Source: Pelagophyceae sp. CCMP2097
Lineage: Eukaryota; Sar; Pelagophyceae
Length of the DNA stretch: 16,957 nucleotides
Assembly: GCA_026770575.1 (NCBI GenBank)
Contig: MU657289.1
Coordinates: 117,719 to 134,675, forward strand
Direction: 5' to 3'
Part shown: positions 1 to 8,283 of the stretch, one piece after another
Layout: each line of letters begins with the position of its first letter
Numbering within the stretch: the stretch's first letter is position 1
Position numbers and translations under genes: made by a program
The notes under the pieces: generated by a model
What the model was told of the DNA's origin: nothing
The model's input: only the letters and a program-made list of their open reading frames with translations
Databases searched by the model: none

Positions 1-289
1 CGACGCGTGTCGTGGACGAGCAGGGCGCGGACGAGCAGAGTCAAACAAGGAGCCACAGAGACCGAACGGTTTCCAAGGGCAAAGGACGCCGCGCTTCGAG
101 TAAGCGCACCTAGGAGTAGCGTGGGGGGGGTAGAAAGGCCCAAGAGGACCCCCTCCTCCTACTGCGGGAGCAAGGCCAGCCTGCTGCCTGCGCACGCACG
201 GCGTACCGGAACGCCTCCCGGCCTAAAAAGAGGATTCTCGCAGCCGACGGTGGCCCGCACTGGTCCCGCGCCTCGGCGGCAACGTCCCG
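1..289. other. No supported gene (window edge)
   Basis: Open frames exist here on both strands but none shows a recognisable domain, and their arginine/proline-rich content is what random GC-rich DNA gives. It lies downstream of the minus-strand MYND gene, just outside the duplicated unit that starts near 290. Confidence 0.5.
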
Positions 290-1140
290 TCTCCCGGCTC
301 GGATGATCATGCGCATCGGGGATCATTTGTTATGAATTGAAGCGTTCTTCCGCGTCACGCGGCGCACTCCGCCGCAAGGAACGTCAGATGACGACCGCCG
401 CCGCCGCGTCGGCGTGTCCCTTGGCCGCGGCGCGCTTTAAGAGGCGTAACGCCTCGTCCAAGTCCTGCGGCGCGCCTTCGCCGTTTGCGTGACACACGCC
501 GAGGTTGTAGAGCGCGCCTGCGTGGTCCTGCACCGCGGCGAGGCGGTACCACCGCACGGCCTCGTCGTACGACTGCGCCACGCCCTTTCCTTCGTAGAAC
601 ATGAAGCCGAGACGGTATTGCGCATGAGGATATCCTTGCTCGGCTGCGCGTCGGTACCACATCAAAGCGGTCTTTAGGTTGCTCTTGACGCCGTTGCCGC
701 ACTCGTAACAAAAACCGAATTCGATTTGAGCCTGTGCATGTCCTTGCGCGGCAGCGCGCTCGTACAGCTGAAACGCGCGCTTAAAATTCTGCTGGAGTCC
801 CATGCCACCATCACTGTACTCGCTACCGAGCACGAACTGCGCCTTGGCGTTGCCCTTGTCCACGTGCTTCTGCATCCGGCGCACCCACTCGGCGTTCGAC
901 TCGCAGGGCGGCGATCGGCAGAGCGGGCACCGCAAGTCGTGCTGCCGGCACTTGACGTTGCAGTCCGTGCAAATCCTCTTGCAGCAGCACTCGTAGAAAG
1001 TTTGGTTTTCAGCTTCGAGTGGAAGCGCGTCCAGGCAGATGGCACAAGTGCCGCCGCGCCAGTCCGGCGCGTCGTCGCTTGGCGCGCTGGCCTCTGCCGT
1101 CTTTGCTGCCCGAACAGCCGATAAGCGCGCCTTGGAACCG
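290..1140. repeat. Tandem duplication, unit A
   Basis: This segment matches 1572-2420 over its whole length. The shared stretch begins in the 3' flank of the gene with the motif ctcccggctcg followed by a conserved atgcgcatcggg, and runs through the Sel1 and RING coding region to about residue 86 of the protein. The part encoding the middle Sel1 repeats (about 540-720 against 1840-2000) is nearly identical. The two units are about 850 bp each and lie head to tail. Confidence 0.85.
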
Positions 1141-1391
1141 TCCGCTGGCGAAGCGTCCTCGACGATGGCCGGCGCCTCCTTGGGCTTCTTTGCCGGCATG
1201 AGCGCATCCAAGAGGCGGTCCTGGAAGTCGGCTGCCATCTGCTTGCAAGCCTTGTTGTGCCCTCGTTTCCAGTCGACGACCTGGCACTTTTTGGAGCAGT
1301 AGTGGCGCGACTTGCAGAGCGTGCAGTGCTTGCCACCCGGCGCATCGCAGACGCAGCAGGGCTTCGGGGCGGCGGCCGGCGGCTCGGCCAT
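384..1391 (-). CDS. MYND zinc finger-RING-like-Sel1 repeat protein
   Basis: An intronless 335-residue protein, probably an adaptor or ubiquitin-ligase-like protein; its substrate is unknown. An N-terminal MYND zinc finger is clear: ligands C12/C15, C23/C26, C32/C36 and H45/C49. A RING-like cluster follows at residues 116-158 (C116-x2-C119, CCC at 135-137, C141-x2-C144, C155-x2-C158). Four Sel1-type TPR-like repeats fill about 181-326, each with the A-Q-x-x-L/F-G and A-x-x-W/L-Y-x-R-A-A pattern. I chose the ATG at 1391 because it sits just before the MYND finger; the frame stays open upstream but without domain content. Against the neighbouring copy, a net 4-nt loss near the end changes the last residues (ending AAVVI) and removes about 14 residues. 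A family of this architecture is expanded in pelagophytes, as I recall. Domain assignment is firm; cellular role is not known. Confidence 0.88.
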   Translation of the reverse strand: MAEPPAAAPKPCCVCDAPGGKHCTLCKSRHYCSKKCQVVDWKRGHNKACKQMAADFQDRLLDALMPAKKPKEAPAIVEDASPADGSKARLSAVRAAKTAEASAPSDDAPDWRGGTCAICLDALPLEAENQTFYECCCKRICTDCNVKCRQHDLRCPLCRSPPCESNAEWVRRMQKHVDKGNAKAQFVLGSEYSDGGMGLQQNFKRAFQLYERAAAQGHAQAQIEFGFCYECGNGVKSNLKTALMWYRRAAEQGYPHAQYRLGFMFYEGKGVAQSYDEAVRWYRLAAVQDHAGALYNLGVCHANGEGAPQDLDEALRLLKRAAAKGHADAAAAVVI

Positions 1392-1571
1392 CGGTCCCGG
1401 AGGGTCGGCTAGGCCCGATGCGCCTCGCGGACCTCCCCAACGAGTCACACCGATGCAATTCGACGATGCAACCCCGGTTGATAAGCAAGACCTCAAGACG
1501 AACAACTTGGCAGTCCCTTCGAGGTCCCTCGTCGAGACGGACAACTCTCGCTCCTCGGGGCATCCGTGCAG

Positions 1572-2420
1572 TCTCCCGGCTCGAACGACAATGCGCATCG
1601 GGAATCATCCGTTATGGGAACGGGGCGCCCTTCCGCATCACGCAGCGCGCGCCGCCGGGAGGGACGCCAGGAGCCTGTCGACCGCCGCCGCCACGCCGGC
1701 GTGCCCATTGGCCGCGGCGCGCTTCAGGAGGCGCATGGCCTCGTCGAGGTCCCGCGGCACGCCGCAGCCGATTGCGTAACACGCGCCGAGGTTAAAGAGC
1801 GCGTTCGGGAAGCCCTGCGCCGCCGCGAGGCGGTACCACCGCACGGCCTCGTCGTACGACTGCGCCACGCCCTTTCCTTCGTAGAACATGAAGCCGAGAC
1901 GGTATTGCGCATGAGGAAATCCTTGCTCGGCTGCGCGTCGGTACCACATCAAAGCGGTCTTTAGGTTGCTCTTGACGCCGTTGCCGCACTCGTAACAAAA
2001 AAAAACGAATTCGGTTTGAGCCTGTGCATGTCCTTGCGCGGCAGCGCGCTCGTACAGCTGAAACGCGCGCTTAACATCCTGCTGGAGTCCCATGCCACCA
2101 TCACGGTACATGCCTCCGAGCATGATTTGCACCTCGACCTTGCCCTTGTCCCGTGTTTCTGCAGCCGGCGCACCCTCTCGACTTCCGACCTGGGGGCCGG
2201 CGATCGGCAGAGCGGGCAGCGCTCGTCGTGCTGCTGGCATTTGACGTAGCATTTCGTACAGATCGTCTTGCAGCAGCACGTGAAGAATGTGTGTCTATTA
2301 CCGAATGGAAGCAGGTCAGGCAGTTGGCGCACGTGCCGCGCCAGTCCGGCACGTCGTTGCTCGGCGCGCTGGCCTCTGCCTTCTTGGTGCTCGAACAGCC
2401 GATAGGCGCGCCCGGGAGGC
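1572..2420. repeat. Tandem duplication, unit B
   Basis: Second copy of the unit at 290-1140, including about 65 bp of 3' flank. Similarity ends abruptly near 2420, so the MYND-encoding 5' part was not copied or has since been lost. Confidence 0.85.
1638..2420 (-). pseudogene. Truncated, frameshifted MYND/RING/Sel1 copy
   Basis: A broken relative of the gene at 384-1391. The four Sel1 repeats remain in one frame (about 1638-2150, ending LLASLPAARAA). The RING-like cysteines (CCCKTICTKC, then CPLC) are in a second frame (about 2160-2310). The DWRGTCANC segment is in a third, and the segment before it (ARLSAVRA) is shifted again. At least three frameshifts therefore separate conserved blocks, and no MYND finger exists upstream. 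The second Sel1 repeat carries an in-frame one-residue gain from an expanded A-run near 1998-2006. A short Sel1-only protein could still be made from an internal ATG, but the intact domain order is lost. Confidence 0.85.
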
Positions 2421-2980
2421 CGTCTTCATCGGAAGACGCGTGGTCCCAGAGCCGTCGTGCGTTTGAACCGCCGTGCCGTCGTCGCGACCTTCCCCGGGGG
2501 CTGTCGGCCACGTGTCGTGTCGTCTAAGGTGGGTGAACACTGCGCGCTTTCACGTGCGTGGCGCTCGATCGCCATAAAATTGCATCCCATTGGCCGGCCT
2601 TTCCGATTCTGTGCCTTGCACGGAATTTGCAAACGCGCCTGCAACCCAACCGCGGCGGAGCTTGAAAATCGTCTCCGCTCCATCGCGGCGGATGCGGTAG
2701 AAGCAAGCTGGATCGAATCGCCGCCTCGTTTGCACGGGCCTCGATGCTCGGGTTCTTTCCGCCCGCCTCGCCGTCCCAGAGGGACGGCCAAAAGGCGGCG
2801 GCCCGGCCCGTCGCGAGCCCGCCGGCGTCGCCGGCGTTTGAACCGCGTGGGAACATCCACATCACTACGAGGTCCGCGCGGCGCGATGACGCCCAGCGGC
2901 GCGACGAGGGTTCGCGCGAGTGCGTCCCCTTCCCTTCCCTCCCGTTCCCTTCCCTCTCCGAAAGCGCTCCTTTTAGGCAC
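2421..2980. other. Intergenic region upstream of the phosphatase
   Basis: No recognisable domain on either strand. A CCAAT-like cccattggcc lies near 2586. Just before the phosphatase ATG a long pyrimidine tract (about 2928-2975) ends in ttttag, which has the form of a 3' splice site. A 5'-UTR intron, or a further upstream exon, is possible. Confidence 0.5.
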
Positions 2981-5900
2981 ATGTCCATGGGCGGCGAGGG
3001 CCGTTTGCTGCAGTTGGAGTCGGAGAACGCGGCACTCAAGAGTGAATCTGCGCTCTTGAAGTCAAAAGTGGCCTCGTTAGAGCTCGAAAAAGGCAAGCCT
3101 CGCAGAACTCTATCCTTCGGCAGCGGGTCGTCCTTCGGCAGCGGGTCGGCGCGCGCCGGGCTGCGGCGCCGAAGGCACAAGATCCGTGACTCGTTTATGC
3201 ATACACTTGAGGACGACGACCACGACGTCGGAGCCGGCGTCCATCACGACGAGCAATGTCTCCGTCTCTCAAGACTGCCCCGACTGGGCGAGCGTGTGCC
3301 CCGAGAGCGCGCCGAGTGTGCGGCGCCCCCCTGAGAGCGCGCCGAGTGTGTGCGGCGCCCCCCCGAGAGCGCGCAGAGTGTGTGCGCTCGCCGCTTGCAA
3401 AGACCGCTCACCGCTTGCCGCCCCTCACCGCTTGCAAACAGGCGGGCCCCGTCGCCGTCGTGGGCCGCATTTCTCGCCAGGCCTCGCTGGGCACTGCTAA
3501 AGTCCTGCGCGCTTTGCCGGCGACGCCGCGCGACCGCGCGCAGGGCCGGGCGCTGCTCAATCACATTGTCGACGTTTTCAGGGAGCCTCTGAAGGCCGAA
3601 CACACTGATTATTTATCCTCGAGGCGCTTCGCAGACGACCTTTTGGAACTCTCCAGCCGCGCGGGCGCGCTCTTCGAGGCGGAGCCGCGCGTTTTAAGGC
3701 TGGAGTCGCCGACTTACGTTTTCGGGGACACTCACGGGAATCTCGAAGACCTCCACTACTTTTCCGACCACGTCTGGAGGTGCGTTGTTGGTCCTCGGAG
3801 CACGACTCTTTCCCGTTTGGAGGACGTGCGCTCCTCTTCCCTTTCTGTCCGAGTCCGGGCCTTTCTGTCCGAGTCCGAGTCTTCCCTTTAGGCTCGGCAT
3901 TTCCTTGACCGCCGGCGGCCTCCTCTTCCTCGGCGACTACGTGGACCGCGGGTTTTCATCGTTAGAAGTCGTGGCCTACCTCTTTGCGCTGAAATGCCTC
4001 GAACCGCGGAAAGTCTTTTTGTTGCGCGGGAACCACGAGACGCGCGACGTAAGACTTCTTTGGAAACGGGCCACCGACGCATCCGCCGAGGCACGCGTAG
4101 GTCAACGGCTGGAAGGAGCACTACGGCGACCGGCGCGGGGCAGCGCCCTGAGCGGAACACTCTGACCCTCTCCAAAGGGCCCGGTCCGAGGACCGGGCCC
4201 GATACGGCCCCTTGGACGGACACGCGGCCCTTCGAGGGACGCTATGCGGGCTTTTGCGTACCCGAGGCGGACCCTCCGACGGCCCCTTCGACGGACCCTC
4301 TACGGACACTCGAAACGGACCCGAAACGGACCCGAAACGGACCGGTCCCGAGATCTCTTCAGGCACCCTTCGACGGACCCGAGTCGGGGTCTGGGTCGAC
4401 CCTTTGAGGGGCACTCGACCTGCGACGGTCACGAGACGGATCCAAGACGGACCTGTAGGGTCCCTTTCTCCGTTCGCTCGACTCGAGGCGGTCACGAAAC
4501 GGACCCGAGACGGCCTGATACGGGCCCTCTACGGACACCTGATTCAGACCCGATTCAGACCCTTTGACGCTCGAATGTCGCTCGGCGACTCGATACGGAC
4601 CCGAGAGGGCCTCTCGAGCCTGGGGCCCGAGACCCTTTGACGGGCACTCGACTCGATATGGTCCCCGGACGGACGGTCGACCTCGAGGCGGACCCGAGGC
4701 GGTTCCAAGGCGGTCCCTCGAGACGGACCCGAGACGGCCCCTTGACGGACGCTCGACCCCAAAGGGGCCCTTTGACGGCGAATACGGAGCGGCAGCAGAG
4801 GCTCTCTACTAAGGGAAGACGGTGGCCTTGGTGAAGAAGAATACCGAGTGCCTGAAGACCGCACTCGCCATCATTCGATGTATCTAGGTCGTTCCTCTGG
4901 CAGTGCGAGCACCGCTTCGGCGAGCACGTCGGCGCGGCCGTCTGGGAGGCGGTGAATTCGGCGTTTGACAGGCTGCCGCTGGCCGCGGTGCGTTTTTGGA
5001 CCGCGTTTGTTGGTGGTCGGGGCGTCGCTCGAGGAGAGAAGAGGGGCCGTTGTGGTGGGCGTGCCATCTTGGGCAGGAAGTGCGTGGGTGCGGAATCGAA
5101 TCATGGTCGGCAACGCAGTCATATACTTTATCACATGGGAATGATCCTAGAATAGGTCATCGACGACGAGATTTTCTGCATCCACGGCGGCATCCCGCGC
5201 AAGCCCCGGGCCGGCGCTTTGGCAAATATCTGCCCCGACGCCGACAGCTTGGACCGCCTGCAGCTTTTGGACAAGGTGCGTCGAAGACGAGAGAAGACGA
5301 GAGAAGACGAGAGAAGACTAGAGAATACATGGAAGTCTCTAGGTGCCGAATATCATGACCATTAATCCGGCGGACCCGACGGTCAACGCGCACCTGCAAC
5401 AGATGGCTTCGGAATGTCTCTGGTCCGACCCGGCCCACGAGGACCAGGAGCGCGCGCTGAACGAAGACGGCTTCGGCGCCTCGCTGCGCGGCGGCGGCAC
5501 GGCGAGAAACTGCGTCTGACGCATTTTTGTGGGGAAACGCGTGACGTCTGCAATCGTGACGTCTGCAATCGTGAGCGACAGCAGAGGCCCGCAGTCGCTC
5601 CGGTCTCAATTGAGAAGCGGGCCGACATCTTCGAATCCTTTGCACCGTCCGACGCCGTCGAATGCCATCAAATAGTACTTCCCCATTTCCTATAGTATTT
5701 CCTATAGCATTTCCTATTTCTTCTCGTATTTCCTATAGTAACTCCCTTCAGGTTTGTTTCGGGACGAAGGCCATCCGCGCCTTCCTCGACGAGACGGGCT
5801 GCGCGTTCATCATCCGCGCCCACGAGGCGCACGCCTACGGTGCGTTTCGGCTTTCTCCGAGGCGCGGCTTTCAAGATGGTATTAGGCGTCTCGCTCTCAA

Positions 5901-6536
5901 AGTCGGCAACGGTCTTCACAGTCTTCTCAACGTCAAAGGACCACCACCAGGGCAAGCACGCCTCCTGCGGCTGCATCCTCGTCGACGTAGAGTCGCTCCA
6001 GGTCAGCGGGGGGGGGAGAATATTTACGTATCGGCGCGTCTCGCTCTCCAACACAAACCCATGGAATACCCACCAAACCCCCACTTTCCCCCATTTCCCC
6101 ACAGGTCATCAACCGCTCGCCGCACTACCGCAACCGCTACGTCCACCGCCGCGACTCGGTGCGTTTGTTTTTGCGGAGTGAATACATGTAACTTCAAGGT
6201 ACGACTTTTACGGGGGTTGACTGCGACTCGAGGTGTCTCTCATCGGCGTGTCGAATCACGAGCTCGCCAAACGCCGCAACCTCGGCCTCGTCGTCGACGA
6301 CGACGACGACGACGACGAAGACTTGGGGGACGAGGGTGCGAAGCGGTTGCACCGAGGGAGGATCCACGTTTTTGGACCGATGCGACTTTTGGACCAACAC
6401 GAGACGCCCCTCTGCTTTCTTAGGCGGCGACCTCGACGACGACCTGTGCCGCGAGGTCGACGGCGACGACGGCTACGGCGACGACGACGAGGATTTGCAC
6501 CAGACGGCAGAGGCTGCGCGCGCGGGCCACCGCTAG
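2981..6536 (+). CDS. PPP-family serine/threonine protein phosphatase, about 12 exons
   Basis: Metal-dependent phosphatase that removes phosphate from Ser/Thr residues. Proposed exons: 2981-(3226 or 3295, unsure), 3442-3779, 3892-4048, 4101-4132, 4888-4987, 5156-5275, 5343-5501 (or 5513), 5752-5839, 5886-6001, 6105-6158, 6233-6335, 6424-6536. From 3442 on, the phases close exactly (460 codons with stop). All PPP motifs occur in order: GDTHG (3724-3738), GDYVDRG (3932-3952), RGNHE (to 4039), the HGG metal ligand (5183-5191) and RAHE (His at 5821-5823). FSTSKDH replaces the usual SAPNYC loop. The N terminus has a leucine-zipper-like helix (about 2993-3090). The C-terminal tail is very acidic, with a poly-Asp run from a GAC microsatellite (about 6298-6318). 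Intron 4 appears to be GC-AG. Family is certain; subfamily is not, though it resembles neither canonical PP1 nor PP2A at the C terminus. Confidence 0.92.
3303..3392 (+). repeat. Three-copy tandem repeat in phosphatase intron 1
   Basis: Units of 30-32 bp start at 3303, 3333 and 3365, each beginning gagagcgcg and containing gagtgtg. A second short repeat (ccgcttgc) follows up to the acceptor at 3441. The repeats obscure the exon 1 donor. Confidence 0.85.
3841..3880 (+). repeat. Two-copy 20-bp repeat in phosphatase intron 2
   Basis: CTTTCTGTCCGAGTCCG is repeated at 3841 and 3861 with a 20-bp period, directly before the pyrimidine tract and acceptor at 3891. Confidence 0.9.
4133..4887 (+). repeat. 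Satellite-filled intron 4 of the phosphatase (GC-AG)
   Basis: A 755-bp stretch between the coding blocks NGWKEHYGD and [11 protein letters not shown], with no conserved protein content. Most of it is degenerate short-period repeat built on variants of acggacccgaga; a perfect 11-bp unit CGAAACGGACC occurs three times at 4311-4343. A second recurring word is ccctttgacgg. The periodicity creates long spurious open frames on both strands. The only donor that keeps phase and restores the family sequence is GCGCGG at 4133. Confidence 0.85.
4177..4200. repeat. Perfect 11-bp-arm palindrome
   Basis: GGGCCCGGTCC (4177-4187), a two-base spacer, then its exact reverse complement GGACCGGGCCC (4190-4200). 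It sits near the start of the satellite intron. Confidence 0.95.
5283..5322 (+). repeat. Four-copy 10-bp repeat in phosphatase intron 6
   Basis: GAAGACGAGA is repeated about four times and fills most of a 67-bp intron (5276-5342). Confidence 0.9.
5541..5738 (+). repeat. Two tandem repeat arrays in phosphatase intron 7
   Basis: GTGACGTCTGCAATC occurs twice back to back (5541-5570). ATTTCCTATAG occurs at 5685, 5697 and 5728 with one degenerate copy between, giving several acceptor-like TATAG sites upstream of the true acceptor at 5751. Confidence 0.85.
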
Positions 6537-7108
6537 CTGCATCGCCCGCGGGGCACCGCGACCCGGGCACCGACCGCGCCACGCTCGCATAAGACCGCCC
6601 CAATCGCACGCCGCCCGAGGCGCGTCGCCGGTCGCCGACACGACGCGCGGGAACGACACTTCCAAAACCCGCGGCAACGACACCGCCCACGCCGCGCATA
6701 CAGCAATCCCGCGGGGCCGCGATTTTAACACCTTTGGCACTCTGCAAAAGGCCGCGGCATGCCTGAGCGAAAAGCCGGGGTGCTGGCGCGTTCGAAGGCC
6801 TCGCGAAGAGCCGACTTGCGACTTCAGTCAGTTAGTACCCTTCGTGCTAAGTTGGTTGATCTGACTAGGCCAGGAGAAGGTCCTCCGGGACTGGACATCC
6901 TGTGATTTTTATTACATTACATTACAGTACCCTACATGTAGGCCTCATATGCATGTCGTTTTTGAAGCTGAGGTGGAACTGCTTGCTTGCTTAAAATCCA
7001 CCCTGGTGGGCTTGCCCAAGCTGATTGGATTCTTCCGACTCGCACTTTCGAAATTTCTGACTCGTTCTTCGGCGATCATTTGACGAAGTAAAGCGACACA
7101 CCTATAGA
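6537..7108. other. Intergenic: phosphatase 3' side to YbeD-like 5' side
   Basis: No coding signal. It contains an ATTAC microsatellite (6911-6925) and one copy of the dispersed CCACCCTGG repeat (6981-7020). The stretch around 6820-6906 is less GC-rich than its surroundings; I recognise no RNA family in it. Confidence 0.55.
6981..7020 (+). repeat. Dispersed repeat, copy 1
   Basis: Contains gcttgcttaaaatccaccct followed by ggtgggc, one G shorter than the other copies in the central palindrome. The words gactcgca and tctgactc follow at 7037-7069, as near copy 2. Confidence 0.85.
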
Positions 7109-7931
7109 ATGCGCTCGTTCTCCGCGGCGTGCATCGCGGCGCTGTTCGGCGGCGCGGCGGCGTTCGCGCCCGCCGCGCCCGTCCAGCGACGAACAGTGCG
7201 TCAAAGGCGGGGCCGAGGTCGGCGAGGGAGCGTCCCGTGGAGTGCGGGAGCGTCCCGTGGAGCGACGCCGGTCGAGCGACGCTGGTCGGCGTCATCACGC
7301 TGCCTTGAGGTCGTGCGCGCGACGGACCTCGGCGGCGAGCTGGCCAAGTTCGAAGCGGAGAGCGGGCAACGGGTTTTCGAAGCTCTGGTGCGTAAACCCG
7401 CGTCCGTCGTTGCTGGTGCGCGCAGTCTGCGAGGGGCGTCGGAAGAGGACGGGTTCCTAGGTCGACTACCCCTGCGACTTCACCATCAAGGTCATCGGTG
7501 CGTGTGGGAAGCGTGTGCGAAAGGGGCACAAAGTCGCGGGCTTTGCCTTTGCCGTCAGAAGCGGGCTTTGCCTTTGCCGACGACGCTTGCAGGCAAGTCG
7601 GACTCGACTTTCGCGGCGGATATGGTCGGCTACATTGGCCGCGTCACGGAGGTGGCGCCGGAGAAGATCGGTTTCAAGGTCCGGCCGTGAGTGCCCAGCG
7701 GCCGATGCAGGAATGCCCCGCGGCAAACGACCCTGCCGCTCTAGGTCCTCTGCCGGGCAGTGGGAGGCGGTCTCGATCCAGGCCCCGCTGGCGAACGCGG
7801 ACCAGTTGTACGAATGTTATGCCGTACTCAAAAACGACCCCCGCGTAAGTCCGACAACATTGGCGCGCCTCGATGGTCTCGCCATATGCGGCGCATCCGA
7901 GACGCACATGTAGGTGCGCATGGCGCTCTGA
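7109..7931 (+). CDS. Plastid-targeted YbeD/DUF493-like protein
   Basis: Six exons: 7109-7195, 7310-7387, 7461-7497, 7593-7686, 7745-7844, 7914-7931; they sum to 414 nt (137 residues) with every phase matching. Residues 1-19 form a signal peptide (hydrophobic AACIAALFGG) ending AAAFAPAAP, the heterokont plastid-import motif with Phe after the cleavage site. The mature part carries the DUF493/YbeD signature: YPCDFTIKVIG early, then a strand rich in SIQAP, then ADQLYECYAVLKNDPRVRMAL. This ferredoxin-like fold is found in bacterial YbeD and in chloroplast homologues; its biochemical role is poorly known and I do not assign one. Donors are GTGCGT (three times), GTGAGT and GTAAGT. Introns 1 and 3 carry direct repeats. 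No neighbouring gene suggests a shared pathway. Confidence 0.85.
7226..7288 (+). repeat. Two direct-repeat pairs in YbeD-like intron 1
   Basis: GGGAGCGTCCCGTGGAG is repeated at 7226 and 7246 (20-bp period). Then AGCGACGCYGGTCG is repeated at 7261 and 7275 (14-bp period). Confidence 0.9.
7536..7579 (+). repeat. Direct repeat in YbeD-like intron 3
   Basis: GCGGGCTTTGCCTTTGCCG occurs at 7536-7554 and again at 7561-7579, 25 bp apart, just before the acceptor at 7592. Confidence 0.95.
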
Positions 7932-8283
7932 GAACCACGCAGCCCGGACTTTGAGGGCCCGGTCCCGGCCGGTCATTTTAATGCACATATTTGGCACGAC
8001 GGACTCGGGACTGTGGCGCGCGGGGCCGCGTCCGCGCGCTGCAAACAAGGGCGCCTCTCTGCCGGTGAACCTCGCACGCGCCGGCGGCCCGTCACTCTGC
8101 CACTGAAGAGTCCCTCGCACGCGCCGGCGTCGCCCGGCGTCGCGTCAAGGAGTCCGGTGCGGTCCTCCATGGGATTCCGCGAACGAGGACGGTGGGATAT
8201 TCGTCGGCGGGGCTTATGCACAATTTTCGCCCTCTTTGAATCGCACCGGCAATTGGAACTTCAATGGAAGGCATCTCGGGGCC
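7932..8283. other. Convergent intergenic region
   Basis: Lies between the 3' ends of the YbeD-like and DGAT2-family genes. No coding signal. A direct repeat of ctcgcacgcgccggcg occurs twice, near 8073 and 8113. Confidence 0.55.

Noticed and set aside
7..306. Plus-strand 99-codon ORF at the left edge
   Set aside because: Composition is what GC-rich non-coding DNA yields; no domain, no coding-like third-position pattern, no supporting signals.
4121..5067. Long overlapping ORFs on both strands inside phosphatase intron 4
   Set aside because: They arise from short-period repeats without stops in several frames at once and interrupt conserved phosphatase coding blocks.
6815..6910. Possible structured RNA downstream of the phosphatase
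   Set aside because: Only short local complementarity (such as aggag/ctcct) and no match to tRNA, snRNA or other families that I could recognise.
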